DNA from: JACDAN01 sp035707105
GTDB taxonomy: Bacteria > Actinomycetota > Thermoleophilia > Gaiellales > Gaiellaceae
NCBI GenBank assembly: GCA_035707105.1
Contig: DASSUI010000024.1
Span: forward strand, 28,981-92,980
DNA length: 64,000 nt
Reading direction: 5' to 3'
The notes beneath the pieces are model-generated. The model did no database searches and was not told the DNA's origin. It saw nothing but the letters and a program-made list of their open reading frames with translations. Shown here piece after piece: positions 24,030 to 34,683 of this stretch. Position 1 is the first letter of the stretch. Every line of letters begins with the position of its first letter. Made by a program: the position numbers and the translations under genes.

Positions 24030-25377
24030 CGATGAACTCGTCGGTGACGCTGAGGGCCTCGTCGAGGATCGCGATCCCCTCGTCGAGCTCCTCGGTTGTG
24101 ATGTTCAGCGGCGGGCAGACCATGACGACGTTCCAGTGCGTCATGAGGTAGAGCCCCCGGTCGAGCGCGGCTTTCGCCATCCGGGCCACGGGGGCGAAGT
24201 CCTGGCCGGTCGCGTTGAACGGGACGAGCGGCTCGCGCGTCTCGCGGTTCTTCACCAGCTCCAGGCCCCAGAAGCAGCCGAGTCCGCGGACGTCGCCGAT
24301 CGAAGGATGCTTCTCGGCCAGGCCGCGCAGGCGCTCGTCGAACTGCGGGCCCATCTCCGCGGCGTGGTCCACGATCCCCTCCTCCTCGAAGGCCTCGATC
24401 GACGCCACGGCGGCCGCACACGCGAGCGGGTGGCCGCTGTAGGTCAGGCCGCCGGCGAAGTACTTGTCGCGAACCCAGTCGGCGATCTTCTGGGCGACGA
24501 CCATCGCCCCGAGCGGGACGTAGCCGGAGTTGATGCCCTTCGCGATCGTGAGGATGTCGGGCACGACGTCCCAGTTGTCGACCGCGAACCACTTGCCGGT
24601 TCGGCCGAAGCCCGCCATGACCTCGTCGCAGATGAGCAGTATGCCGTGGCGGTCGCAGACCTCGCGGATCGACTGGAGATAGCCGTCGGGCGGGACGATG
24701 ATCCCGTTCGTCCCGACGACGGTCTCGAGGATCACGGCGGCCACCGTGTCCGGCCCCTCGTACATCAGCAGCTCTTCGAGGTGCGGGCCGCCGGTGCAGA
24801 CCGGGCAGGGATCCGGGTGGCCGGCCGGGCAACGGTACGTGTAGGGGTCGAGCATCCGCACGACGCCCGGGAGACCGGGCTCGGCGGGCCAGCGCCGCGG
24901 GTCGCCCGTCAACGTGATCGCGCCGGCCGTGGCCCCGTGGTAGGAGCGGTAGCGGGCGATGATCTTGTGCCGGCCGGTGTACCACCGGGCGAGCTTGATC
25001 GCGTTCTCGTTCGCCTCCGCGCCGCCGTTCGTGAAGAAGGACATCGTCAGGTCGCCGGGCGTGACCTCCGCGAGCAGGCGCCCGAGCTTCGAGCGCGACT
25101 CGGTGGCCATCGGCGGCCCGATCGTCGCGAGCTGCTCCGCCTGCTCCTTGATGGCGGCGACGAGCTTCGGGTGCTGGTGCCCGATCGAGACGTTGACGAG
25201 CTGCGAGGCGAAGTCGAGGTAGCGCTTCCCGTCGTAGTCCCAGAAGTAGCGTCCCTCGCCGCCGGCGACAGCGATCGGCGAGACGGCGTTCTGCACCGAC
25301 CATGAGTAGAGGACGTAGCGCTTCGCGTCCTCGACGATCTGCTGTCCGAGCTCGGTGTTCGTCTCGATGGTGGCCAT
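24025..25377 (-). CDS. class III PLP aminotransferase (candidate beta-alanine/omega-amino acid:pyruvate)
   Basis: A 450-residue fold-type I aminotransferase. The PLP-contacting FFTNGGAEANENAIK is at about 114-128, YHGATAG at 146-152, LICDEVMAGFGRTGKW around 248-262, and the Schiff-base lysine is K280 in ILTIAKGINSG. A short Cys-rich insert (C183, C191, C194) resembles inserts in omega-amino acid transaminases. Its position beside an MmsA-type dehydrogenase, dihydropyrimidinase and N-carbamoyl hydrolase suggests it converts beta-alanine to malonate semialdehyde; this is inferred from context. ATG 25377 directly precedes the conserved part. Confidence 0.88.
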   Translation of the reverse strand: MATIETNTELGQQIVEDAKRYVLYSWSVQNAVSPIAVAGGEGRYFWDYDGKRYLDFASQLVNVSIGHQHPKLVAAIKEQAEQLATIGPPMATESRSKLGRLLAEVTPGDLTMSFFTNGGAEANENAIKLARWYTGRHKIIARYRSYHGATAGAITLTGDPRRWPAEPGLPGVVRMLDPYTYRCPAGHPDPCPVCTGGPHLEELLMYEGPDTVAAVILETVVGTNGIIVPPDGYLQSIREVCDRHGILLICDEVMAGFGRTGKWFAVDNWDVVPDILTIAKGINSGYVPLGAMVVAQKIADWVRDKYFAGGLTYSGHPLACAAAVASIEAFEEEGIVDHAAEMGPQFDERLRGLAEKHPSIGDVRGLGCFWGLELVKNRETREPLVPFNATGQDFAPVARMAKAALDRGLYLMTHWNVVMVCPPLNITTEELDEGIAILDEALSVTDEFIA

Positions 25378-25391
25378 CGCCTCGATCCTAT

Positions 25392-25428
25392 CGCCGTGGG
25401 AGAGCAAGATGCCTGCTCTCCCACGGCG
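25392..25428 (-). terminator. hairpin terminator after SnoaL-like gene
   Basis: Perfect 15-bp stem CGCCGTGGGAGAGCA / TGCTCTCCCACGGCG with a 7-base loop, just downstream of the reverse-strand SnoaL-like gene and upstream of the aminotransferase. It is the longest perfect hairpin seen in the window. Confidence 0.75.
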
Positions 25429-25436
25429 ACAGGGAT

Positions 25437-25928
25437 CTACGGCTTCTTCAGCGACTCGATGAAGAGGCCCGGGTCGTTCGGAATCGCGGTCGCCTGCTCC
25501 CACACCGCGAGCCACCGGCCTTGCCGCCGCTCGTAGAGCAGCGTGTCCCACATCAGGTGCTCGAGGTGCGCGCCGAAGATCGTGAGCTCGATCCGCACCT
25601 GGAAGCGGACGAGCGCGTGGTTGCCGTGGACGTCGACGTCGATCGGCGACGTCGGTTCGATCGCCAGGAAGTCCGGCGCCCCTGCGTCGATTCCGGCAAG
25701 CCGCCCCTCGCGCGTGTCCGGAATGCCGAGAGGGTTGATGCCGACGAAGTCCTCGCTCATGTGGCTGCGGAGGGCGTCGGTGTCTCCACTGACCGCGAGC
25801 GTGAGGCTCTCGAGCTGCAGCTGCCGGATCTCTGCCTCCGCGCTGGGTGACGATCGGGCCTGGGCGACTCCCATCGCGAGCACCGCCGCGAGCACCGCCG
25901 CGAGCCCGATCAACGATCGCTTGGTCAT
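25437..25928 (-). CDS. exported SnoaL-like / DUF4440 (NTF2 fold) protein
   Basis: A 163-residue protein with a signal peptide (MTKRSLIGLAAVLAAVLAMG, cleavage near AQA) and one NTF2-like domain: LQLESLTLAVSGDTDALRSHMSEDFVGINPLG, ... GNHALVRFQVRIEL..., RRQGRWLAVWEQAT. Such domains are small ligand pockets or ketosteroid isomerase-like enzymes; no catalytic pair is evident. ATG 25928 follows AAGGAGAG six bases upstream, ruling out the longer frame. A strong terminator follows. Confidence 0.82.
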   Translation of the reverse strand: MTKRSLIGLAAVLAAVLAMGVAQARSSPSAEAEIRQLQLESLTLAVSGDTDALRSHMSEDFVGINPLGIPDTREGRLAGIDAGAPDFLAIEPTSPIDVDVHGNHALVRFQVRIELTIFGAHLEHLMWDTLLYERRQGRWLAVWEQATAIPNDPGLFIESLKKP

Positions 25929-26043
25929 CGTCTCTCCTTTCCACGTTGTCTCGCTCGATTCGAGCGCGGCGGCGAAGCCGCGGCAATCCCAGAAAGCTGG
26001 GGTTCGGGCCTTGTTCTTCGTGCTGATCCGCGCAAACCTAGGC

Positions 26044-27105
26044 GTGGTGACCGAGCGGAAACGCACGCGCTGCCGCGAGCGGCTAGCACGACTGGCCGAA
26101 TCCGACCTCGACCGAGACTCCCTGCGCTTCGAGGCGATCGCCGACCTGCAACGGACGATCGGCTTCGATCGCTGGTGCTGGCCGCTGTCCGACCCGGACT
26201 CGTTGTTGCCGAACAGCGGTCTCGCGCTCCACGACTACGGGCCGAGAGTGCCGCGGTCGCTCGAGCTCGAGTACTCAGGCGACAACTACGCGGCGAAGCA
26301 CGTCGTCGCGAGGCGCGCGGTTCCGGCGGCCAGCCTCGGCCTCGATACGGAAGGAGATCTCGCTAGGTCGTCCCGATGGGACGAAGTGCTCCGCCCAGTC
26401 GGGATCGGCGACGTCGCCATCGCGGCCTGTCGGGACTCCCTGGGCTGCTGGGGCTGGATCGAGGCCTATCGCGACCAGGCCGATCGACGATTCGACGAAC
26501 AGGAGGTTGCGCTGCTCTGGAACGTTGCCGCCGCGCTCGGGTCCGCGCTGCGGCGCAGCGTCGTCGGGCCGCGAAGAGGGGACGACGGCCGACGTTCGCC
26601 GCCGGGCGTCGTCGTCTTGGACGTGAACTACCGGCCCGTCAGCTGGACGGCAAGCGCGCGCGAATGGATGGACGCACTCCCCGGAGCGCAGATCGTCGCC
26701 GCCTGGGGGATGCTCCCGTCAATCGTCTACCCCGCCGCGACGCTCGCACGATCGCGCCCGAACGCGGCACGCTCACTCGTCCAGGCGGTGGATGGCCGCT
26801 GGGTGATGATCGAGGCCGCACGACTCGAGGGTGAACGGGACGGCGAGATCGCGGTGAATCTCCGGTCCGCGAGGCCGAGCGAGACGTTCCGGCTTCTCTG
26901 CCGGGCCTTCGCGCTGTCGCGCCGCGAGCGCGAGGTCGTGTCGCTGCTCGTCGTCGGACTCGACACCCGAGCCGTCGCGAAGCGGCTGTTCATCTCCCCC
27001 CACACAGTTCAGGATCACTTGAAGTCAATCTTCGAGAAGGTCGGGATCCACAGCCGTCGCGAGCTGCTCGCGACGCTCGGGACTGCGGATCAACCGTCCG
27101 CCTGA
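26044..27105 (+). CDS. LuxR-family transcriptional regulator
   Basis: A 353-residue regulator. The N-terminal two thirds resemble a GAF/PAS-like sensing region (FDRWCWPLSDPDS... through WNVAAALGSALRRS), followed by a linker and a C-terminal LuxR helix-turn-helix at about 290-345 (LSRREREVVSLLVVGLDTRAVAKRLFISPHTVQDHLKSIFEKVGI). The start is one of two adjacent GTG codons (26044, 26047), without a ribosome site. The ligand is unknown. Lying between the transaminase and the dehydrogenase, it is a candidate controller of the catabolic region. Confidence 0.85.
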   Translation: MVTERKRTRCRERLARLAESDLDRDSLRFEAIADLQRTIGFDRWCWPLSDPDSLLPNSGLALHDYGPRVPRSLELEYSGDNYAAKHVVARRAVPAASLGLDTEGDLARSSRWDEVLRPVGIGDVAIAACRDSLGCWGWIEAYRDQADRRFDEQEVALLWNVAAALGSALRRSVVGPRRGDDGRRSPPGVVVLDVNYRPVSWTASAREWMDALPGAQIVAAWGMLPSIVYPAATLARSRPNAARSLVQAVDGRWVMIEAARLEGERDGEIAVNLRSARPSETFRLLCRAFALSRREREVVSLLVVGLDTRAVAKRLFISPHTVQDHLKSIFEKVGIHSRRELLATLGTADQPSA

Positions 27106-27605
27106 AGCTCGTCCGCGAGCAGGTCCATCAACAGGCCGTCGTGCCACTCGCCGCCCGGCAGGCGCTCGTACCGTCGCATGACGCCGACCGGCCGGAAGCC
27201 GACCTTCTCGTAGGCGCGGATCGCGGCGTGGTTGTCGGCGGCAGGGTCAATCACGAGCCGGTGATGGCCGCGGTCCTGGATCAGATGGCGCGCCATCGTC
27301 CTGACCGCGTCCGTCCCGAGCCCCCGGCCGTGGACGTGCTCGGACAGAAAGAGGTCGATGCCGGCGTGCCGGTACATCGGGTCGTCCTCCTCGTGGTACT
27401 GGATCAGCCCGACGACCTCGCCTTCCACTTCGATCGCGAAGGCCGTGCACTCGTCGGTGCCGGCCGCCTTGGCGCGCAGCGTCTCCTCGTCGGGCTCGCC
27501 CCAGCGGCCGGCGACCCCTGGCTGCGCCTGGATCTCGGCCATCCGCGGCACGTCTTCGTCCGTCAGCGGCCGCAGGAGGACACGCTCGCCTCGGAGCTCG
27601 GTCAT
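27090..27605 (-). CDS. GNAT acetyltransferase, AAC(6')/RimJ-like
   Basis: A 171-residue acetyl-CoA-dependent N-acetyltransferase. It has LRPLTDEDVPRMAEI at the N-terminus, the beta-4 core GLIQYHEEDDP, the acetyl-CoA pyrophosphate loop HGRGLGTDAVRTMARHLI (Q/RxxGxG/A type) and DPAADNHAAIRAYEKVGFRPVGVMRRYE. This arrangement is shared by aminoglycoside 6'-acetyltransferases and RimJ/RimL; resistance cannot be claimed from sequence. ATG 27605; the 3' end overlaps the LuxR gene end by 16 bp. Confidence 0.88.
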   Translation of the reverse strand: MTELRGERVLLRPLTDEDVPRMAEIQAQPGVAGRWGEPDEETLRAKAAGTDECTAFAIEVEGEVVGLIQYHEEDDPMYRHAGIDLFLSEHVHGRGLGTDAVRTMARHLIQDRGHHRLVIDPAADNHAAIRAYEKVGFRPVGVMRRYERLPGGEWHDGLLMDLLADELQADG

Positions 27606-27642
27606 CGACGCTAGTCTGGCTGCAGACCTTGAAGGAGGCGAG

Positions 27643-29171
<1,529 letters not shown>

Positions 29172-29172
<1 letters not shown>

Positions 29173-29513
29173 TGACGATGCAGATGAGTATGGTGGTGGA
29201 TCGCGGCAAGTCGAGAGCGGAGCGCCTGGTCGAGACGCTTCCGCCGATGCCGCGTCTCGGGCGTCAGCGGAAGTCGAGAGCGGACCGTGTCGTGGAGGCG
29301 ATCCAGGGTCTTCCGCCCGTCGCGCGCGTCGGGCTGGCCGCCGCCGCCGCGGGCGTCCTCGTCGGTGTGGCGTACCTGGCGCGCAAACGTCTGTTCGCCG
29401 CCGCGGCCGTCGTGGCCGACGCGATCGAGGAGGCCGCAGACGCGGTGGAGGACGCTGCGGAGGATCTCGCCGACGCTGCGCGGGAGCGCAGCGAGGCGGG
29501 CGCGGGCGACTAG
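29172..29513 (+). CDS. small single-pass membrane protein with internal repeat
   Basis: A 113-residue protein coupled to mmsA by a one-base TGATG overlap; several close Met codons (29172, 29178, 29184) could be the start. The N-terminus holds two imperfect copies of a unit (GKSRAERLVETLPPMPRLG and RKSRADRVVEAIQGLPPVA), then one transmembrane helix (about 58-78) and an Ala/Glu-rich amphipathic helix (EEAADAVEDAAEDLADAA). Not recognised; might be a membrane anchor or stress protein. Confidence 0.65.
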
Positions 29514-29801
29514 GCGCGGTTCGCCGGGTCCAGGGGCGGTCGGCCGCGCAGCGGAGGTTGCGCCGATCGACCGCGCGAGCCTCCGGTCGGCCGAAGCGTC
29601 CGATTTCAGCACGCACCGGCCGCCAGGGGACAATCCGGCGCGCTTCCGTCACGATCTCCGTGTCCCGGCGAGCCGGGTCCGAGGGACAGTCCCTCGCGAG
29701 CCGCGCGCTGCGACCGGCAGGCGAGAAAACCGCCGTACGGAGGCGATGGTCGCGTGCGACGTCGTCAACACCGCCGCGCGTACGCCCAGGCTCTCGACGC
29801 C
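29514..29801. other. 288-bp gap between converging genes
   Basis: No frame here has codon bias like the neighbours. It contains small inverted repeats, CCCGG-CGAG-CCGGG (29664-29677 region) and GAGGGAC-A-GTCCCTC (29691-29705), that may terminate transcription from either side. I see nothing else recognisable. Confidence 0.5.
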
Positions 29802-30374
29802 TCAGTTCGGGCGGCTACGGCCGAGGAGATAGGCCGCGACCGCGGACAGCGCTACGAGCGCGAAGGCGCCCCCCGCAAGCAGGACCGGCGAGATGCTCTC
29901 GTCCGTGCTCTCGGGCGGGGGGACCCAGGCGAGCCTGCCCCGGATTGCGAACGGCTGTCCCTCGGCTCGTCCCGGCACGCGCCAGTTGCGGACGAAGCGG
30001 GGCTCGGTCTCCGGCCGTCCCGCGGCGGGAGGCGGCGGGTCGCCGTGTCCGACGACCCGGTCGTCGTGCCAGGCGTACGAGGTCCCCGTCGCAACGCTCT
30101 GCCAGCCGCCGGCGTCACGCCGCTCGACCCCCTCCGCTCGAAACCGGATGAACGGCCGGCCGGCGGCGTCCAGGATCTCAACGGGCTTCCGGGTCAGGTT
30201 CGTGACGCGCAGCTGGTCGCCGCCCACGACCCGCGCGTCGAGCCCGAGGACGGCCGGCTTGAGGTAGTCGACCCGCGCGATGTACCCGGTGCCGATCGGC
30301 CCGGGACCATGGGCGGCCGCGCCGCCCACAAGGGCAAGCGCCGCGAGCACCCCGCAGGCGACGAGCCGTTCCAA
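29802..30374 (-). CDS. exported membrane-anchored protein of unknown family
   Basis: A 190-residue protein with a signal peptide (residues 1-20), an extracytoplasmic beta-rich domain and a C-terminal anchor helix (about 163-185) followed by Arg residues. The blocks VEILDAAGRPFIRFRAEGVERR and YAWHDDRVVG recall a widespread actinobacterial surface family with a WHDHR motif found near copper and carrier genes; this is from memory and tentative. The start is TTG 30374 without a ribosome site, probably coupled to the dihydropyrimidinase gene 33 bp upstream. Confidence 0.6.
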   Translation of the reverse strand: MERLVACGVLAALALVGGAAAHGPGPIGTGYIARVDYLKPAVLGLDARVVGGDQLRVTNLTRKPVEILDAAGRPFIRFRAEGVERRDAGGWQSVATGTSYAWHDDRVVGHGDPPPPAAGRPETEPRFVRNWRVPGRAEGQPFAIRGRLAWVPPPESTDESISPVLLAGGAFALVALSAVAAYLLGRSRPN

Positions 30375-30407
30375 CCGCTGATCGAACGGAGCCGGACGGG
30401 CTCCGCG

Positions 30408-31820
30408 TCAGGCCACCGCCGTCTTCGCCTTCAGCTCCTCGCCGAACTTCGCCCGCGCTACGAACTGCCCGACGCCCGGCGACGCCACGAGCTCGCCGTC
30501 CTCCACGAGCACCTGGCCGCGCAGGAGGACGATGTCCGGCGTCCCGGTCACCTCGGTCCCCTCGTAGAGGTTGTAGTCGATCTTCGAGTGGTGGTCGGCG
30601 GCGGTGATCGTGTACTTCCGCTCGGGGTCGAAGACGACGATGTCGGCGTCCGACCCGACCGCGATCGTGCCCTTGCGCGGGTACAGGCCGAAGAGCTTCG
30701 CCGGGTTCGTCGACAGGAGCTCGACCATCCGGTTGAGGGAGATCCGGCCGGCGCGCACGCCGAACTCGTGGATCATGTGCAGCCGGTTCTCGAGGCCCGG
30801 CCCGCCGTTCGGGATCTTCGAGAAGTCGTCCTTGCCGAGCGTCTTCTGCCCATCCCACAGGAATGCGCAGTGGTCGGTCGAGATCGCCGAGAGGATGTCG
30901 GTCCGCACCGCGTTCCAGAGGACGTCCTGGTTCGCCTTGTCGCGCGGCGGCGGCGTGTAGACGTACTTCGCGCCCTCGAAGTTCGGCTTCTCCAGGTGCG
31001 TGTAGTCGATGAAGAAGTACTGGGTGCAGGTCTCGCCCCAGATGTCCCAGCCCTTCTCCCGCGCGAGCGCGATCGGCTCGACCGCCTCGGCGCAGGAGAC
31101 GTGGACCACGTACAGCGGCGCCCCGGCCACGCGGGCCAGCTGGATCGCCCGGTTCGTCGCCTCGCCCTCGGTCTCGGGCGGCCGCGTGAGCGCGTGGTAC
31201 TTGGGCTCCGTGTGGCCGGCCTCGAGCGCATCCTTAACGAGCACGTCGATCGCGTCGCCGTTCTCGGCGTGGACCATGACCAGCGCGCCGGAGTCGGCCG
31301 CGACCTGCATCGACCGGAAGAGCGTCTCGTCGTCGACCATGAGCGCGCCCTTGTAGGCCATGAAGAGCTTGTAGGACGTGACGCCCTGCTCGGGCAGCCC
31401 GGCCAGCTCCTCGAGCGAGCCGCCGTCCTTCAGGTCGGTGATCGCCATGTGGTAGCCCATGTCGATCACCTGCTTGCCGTTCGCCTTCTCCTTCCAGAGG
31501 TCCAGGGCGGTCGCGAAGTTCTCGCCCTGCGGCTGGATGACGAAGTCGACGTGGCAGGTCGTGCCGCCGAACGCCGCAGCGGTCTGGCCAGACTCGACGT
31601 CGTCGATCGTGACCGTGCCGCCGAACGGCATGTCCAGATGGGTGTGCGGGTCGATGCCCCCCGGAAGCACGTACTTCCCGGACGCGTCGACGACGCGGTC
31701 CGCGTCGACGTCCAGCGACTCGCCGATGAGGGAGATCCGCTCGTTCTCGACGAACACGTCGCCGACGTAGTCGTCGGCCGCCGTGATGACGCGGCCTCCC
31801 TTGATCAGAACGGAACTCAT
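30408..31820 (-). CDS. dihydropyrimidinase / D-hydantoinase
   Basis: Hydrolyses the cyclic amide of dihydrouracil, dihydrothymine or 5-substituted hydantoins to N-carbamoyl amino acids. The 470-residue protein has the full binuclear zinc set: H59 and H61 (DPHTHLD), carboxylated K151 (SYKLFMAYKG), H184 (VHAENG), H240 (YVVHVSC) and D316 (STDH). This fits the hydantoinase branch of the amidohydrolases. ATG 31820 follows AAGGAGGGAG. It lies directly downstream of a complete ABC importer on the same strand, which probably supplies its substrate. Confidence 0.94.
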   Translation of the reverse strand: MSSVLIKGGRVITAADDYVGDVFVENERISLIGESLDVDADRVVDASGKYVLPGGIDPHTHLDMPFGGTVTIDDVESGQTAAAFGGTTCHVDFVIQPQGENFATALDLWKEKANGKQVIDMGYHMAITDLKDGGSLEELAGLPEQGVTSYKLFMAYKGALMVDDETLFRSMQVAADSGALVMVHAENGDAIDVLVKDALEAGHTEPKYHALTRPPETEGEATNRAIQLARVAGAPLYVVHVSCAEAVEPIALAREKGWDIWGETCTQYFFIDYTHLEKPNFEGAKYVYTPPPRDKANQDVLWNAVRTDILSAISTDHCAFLWDGQKTLGKDDFSKIPNGGPGLENRLHMIHEFGVRAGRISLNRMVELLSTNPAKLFGLYPRKGTIAVGSDADIVVFDPERKYTITAADHHSKIDYNLYEGTEVTGTPDIVLLRGQVLVEDGELVASPGVGQFVARAKFGEELKAKTAVA

Positions 31821-31865
31821 TGCGGATCTCCCTCCTTCGGCTGTGCCCTTGCGCGGGCCTAGTGG

Positions 31866-32990
31866 CTAGGCACCACCTTCCGTGACTTCGACTTCCTCGG
31901 CCTGCCAGTCCTCGCCCTTCACGTCGACGTCGTCGTCCTCGAGCTCCTTGACGGCGGACTCGGCGATGTCGGTGCGATACGAGTCGTCACTGGCCGGCTT
32001 CTTGATCACCTTGCCCTGCAGCGCGATCTCCTTCGTGATGTTCCAGGACTCGGGCTCCATGATTCCGATCCCGCTCGGGGCCGGCCAGATGAGCTTGTTG
32101 ATCTCGTTCATCATCCAGCGCTGGTGGCCCTCGCCGAGCGTCGGCCCGTTCTCGAGCACGATGTCGACGCACTCGTCCGGGTTGTCGCGGCAGTAGACCC
32201 AGCCGCGGAAGCTCGCCTTCAGGAACCGCTTGGCGATGTCCTGGTTCGCCTCGTCGTCGATCCAGTCTTCGCGGACGAAGATCCCGTCCTCGAGCGCACC
32301 GGTCCCCAGGTCGGACATCTTCATGACGTTCAGCTGGTCGATCGTGTAGAGGTCGCCGGTGTCCGGGTTCTTCGTCTCGAGCACCTGGGCGAGCTCGTTG
32401 TACGTCATCGCCGCTGCAGCGTCGATGTCGCGCTTGAGGAAGAGCTCCATGTCGAACGGCTGCGCCACGATCTCGGCGTCCTTCTGGGGATCGATGCCGT
32501 TCTTGTTCAGCGCGGCGAAGAGCTTGTGCTCGTTCCCGCCGAGCCAGACGCCGACCTTCTTGCCCTTCAGGTCCGTGATCTGGTCGAGTCCGGAGTCCTT
32601 CCACGTGATCTCGGTCATGCCGGACCGTGTGAAGACCTGCGCGATGTTGACGATGTTCTGGCCCTTGTCTCGCGTGGCGAGCGTGCTGTCGAGCCAGTTG
32701 ATGCCGAACTCCGCCTGGCCGCCGAGCACGACCTGCTCGGGGACGATGTCGGGGCCGCCCGGACGGATGTTCACGTCGAGGCCCTCGTCCTCGTAGTAGC
32801 CCTGGTCGAGCGCCGCGTAGTACCCGGCGAACTGGGCCTGCACGACCCACTTGGACTGGAGCGTGACCTTGTCGAGGTCGCCGCCCGCGCTCCCGCCGTC
32901 ACCGCCGTCGTCGTCGCCGCCGCAACCCGCGACGGCGAACATCGCCGCAGCCGCGAGCACGGCGACGGACCACCACCTGCTCTTCCGCAT
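31866..32990 (-). CDS. ABC transporter substrate-binding lipoprotein (NMT1/THI5-like)
   Basis: A 374-residue lipoprotein. The signal peptide ends in the lipobox VAGC (C23), then an acidic Gly linker and an NMT1-type domain: VTLQSKWVVQAQFAGYYAALDQGYYEDEGLDVNI, FGINWLDSTLATRDKG, GKKVGVWLGGNEHKLFAAL. This family binds pyrimidines (HMP, formylaminopyrimidine), sulfonates or nitriles. Next to dihydropyrimidinase, a pyrimidine or hydantoin ligand is the best guess. ATG 32990 has GGGGAAG upstream; an earlier ATG at 33029 overlaps the permease stop but would put residues before the signal peptide. Confidence 0.92.
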   Translation of the reverse strand: MRKSRWWSVAVLAAAAMFAVAGCGGDDDGGDGGSAGGDLDKVTLQSKWVVQAQFAGYYAALDQGYYEDEGLDVNIRPGGPDIVPEQVVLGGQAEFGINWLDSTLATRDKGQNIVNIAQVFTRSGMTEITWKDSGLDQITDLKGKKVGVWLGGNEHKLFAALNKNGIDPQKDAEIVAQPFDMELFLKRDIDAAAAMTYNELAQVLETKNPDTGDLYTIDQLNVMKMSDLGTGALEDGIFVREDWIDDEANQDIAKRFLKASFRGWVYCRDNPDECVDIVLENGPTLGEGHQRWMMNEINKLIWPAPSGIGIMEPESWNITKEIALQGKVIKKPASDDSYRTDIAESAVKELEDDDVDVKGEDWQAEEVEVTEGGA

Positions 32991-33028
32991 CCACTTCCCC
33001 TTTCCCTGCCAGTCGGACGTACTTGCCA

Positions 33029-33856
33029 TTACTCCGCGGTCCCCCGCGCCGACGGATGCCAGCCCATCGTAAGCCGTTCGACGGCTGCTACTGCGCCGTA
33101 GAAGAGGATCCCGAGGATGCTGGCGGCGACGATCGCCGCCCACGCCTCCGTGAACGCGAACACGCCTGCCTGCCGCCGGATCTGGATCCCGAGCGCGTCC
33201 TGGGAGCCGCCGAAGTAGTCGCCCACGATGGCGCCGATCATCGCGAGTACGGTCGCCACCTTCAACCCGGTGAAGATGTACGGGAGCGCGTTCGGGAACC
33301 GCACGCGCCGGAACGTCGAGAGCTCGCCCGCGGCGTACGAGTTCATGAGCTCGATCTGCTGCGGCCGGACCGAGGTGAGGCCGCGGAGCGTGTTCACGAG
33401 CACCGGGAAGAAGCAGAGCACGGCCGCGATCACCATCTTCGACAGCTGGTTGAGCGTGCCGAACCAGTTGTTCGTGATCGGGGCGAACGCGATGATCGGG
33501 ACGGCGTTCGCCGCGATCGCGAACGGCATCAGCGCCGTCGCGAGCAGCCGCCAGCGGGCGAGCACCAGGGCGACGAGGATCGCCGCCGAGCAGCCCATGA
33601 CCCAGCCGCCGAGCGCCTCCTCGAAGGTGAACCAGGCGGCCCCCCAGAGCGTCTCCCGCTCCGTCCAGAGCGTCTGGACGATGTCCGACGGCGGCGGGAG
33701 CAGGAAGTTCTGGACGTCGAGGCCGCGGACGAGCCCCTCCCAGAGGGCGATGCCGGCGACGAAGACCACGAGCGCGGGGAACCAGTCCCACAGGCTGCGC
33801 CCGACGCGCGAGCCGAGCGTGCCGCGCGGAATGGGTTCGACGACGGTCGAGCTCAC
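33029..33856 (-). CDS. ABC transporter permease (SsuC/ThiX type), subunit 2
   Basis: A 275-residue permease with about six helices and the BPD_transp_1 loop (LMNSYAAGELSTFRRVRFPNALPYIFTGLKVA). GTG 33856 sits in the stop of the ATPase gene (GTGA). With the 34.7-35.6 kb permease it forms a heterodimeric channel, an arrangement also seen in pyrimidine-precursor (ThiXYZ-like) importers. Confidence 0.92.
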   Translation of the reverse strand: MSSTVVEPIPRGTLGSRVGRSLWDWFPALVVFVAGIALWEGLVRGLDVQNFLLPPPSDIVQTLWTERETLWGAAWFTFEEALGGWVMGCSAAILVALVLARWRLLATALMPFAIAANAVPIIAFAPITNNWFGTLNQLSKMVIAAVLCFFPVLVNTLRGLTSVRPQQIELMNSYAAGELSTFRRVRFPNALPYIFTGLKVATVLAMIGAIVGDYFGGSQDALGIQIRRQAGVFAFTEAWAAIVAASILGILFYGAVAAVERLTMGWHPSARGTAE

Positions 33857-34683
33857 AAGCCTTCCTCCGCGACGATGAACTGCTCCTCGTCCTCGGGCTC
33901 CTCCACGTCCAGGCCGCCCCCGCGCCGGAGCAGCAGCCGCACCTCGCGGATCAGCTCCGCGAACCGCGCCTCCTCGCGGGTCTCCATGCCGCGAGGCTGG
34001 GGAAGGTCGACGTCGACGATCCCCACGATCCGCCCCGGGCGGGCCGACATGACGACGACCCGGGTCGACAGGAACACGGCCTCGGCGATCGAGTGCGTGA
34101 CGAAGACGACCGTGCTGCCGCTCTGCTCCCAGATCCGCAGCAGCTCGAGGTTGAGTCGCTCCCGCGTCATCTCGTCCAGGGCGCCGAACGGCTCGTCCAT
34201 CAGGAGCAGCGGCGGGTGGAACGAGAGGGCGCGCGCGATCGAGACCCGCTGCTGCATCCCGCCGGAGAGCTGCCACGGGTGGTGCTTCTCGAACCCCTTG
34301 AGCTCGACGAGCTCGACCATCTCGGCGATGCGCTCGCTACGGCGGCGACGGTCCCAGCGCAACGTCTCGAGCGGGAGGGCGATGTTCTTCTCGACCGTCC
34401 GCCAGTCGAAGAGCACCGCGTCCTGGAAGACGATCCCGTAGTCGCGGTCGAGCCGCGCCTGGTGCGCGCTCTTGCCGTTCACGACGACGTCGCCCGTGCT
34501 CGGCTGGATCAGGTCGCCGACGATCCGCAGCAGCGTGGACTTGCCGCACCCCGAGGGGCCGATCAGCGAGACGAACTCCCCGGGCCGGATGTCGAGGTCG
34601 ATCTCCTCGAGCGCCCTGACGTGCCCCTGGCCGAACTCCTTCGACACCCTGCGGAGCTCGACGACGCTCGCCCGCTCGTTCAC
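33853..34683 (-). CDS. ABC transporter ATP-binding protein (SsuB/TauB/ThiZ type)
   Basis: A 276-residue ATPase with Walker A GPSGCGKST (about 42-50), Q-loop FQDAVLFDWRTV, signature LSGGMQQR, Walker B LLLMDEPFGALDEMTR and the H-loop VTHSI. The EPFGALDEMTR block is characteristic of the nitrate/sulfonate/pyrimidine importer class. It starts at GTG 34683 in the stop of the upstream permease gene and ends in the start of the downstream one, so all three are translationally chained. Confidence 0.94.
   Translation of the reverse strand: MNERASVVELRRVSKEFGQGHVRALEEIDLDIRPGEFVSLIGPSGCGKSTLLRIVGDLIQPSTGDVVVNGKSAHQARLDRDYGIVFQDAVLFDWRTVEKNIALPLETLRWDRRRRSERIAEMVELVELKGFEKHHPWQLSGGMQQRVSIARALSFHPPLLLMDEPFGALDEMTRERLNLELLRIWEQSGSTVVFVTHSIAEAVFLSTRVVVMSARPGRIVGIVDVDLPQPRGMETREEARFAELIREVRLLLRRGGGLDVEEPEDEEQFIVAEEGL

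Noticed and set aside
29691..29705. GAGGGAC-A-GTCCCTC as an attachment site or operator
   Set aside because: Only 7-bp arms with a single-base centre in a gap between converging genes; most simply a weak terminator.
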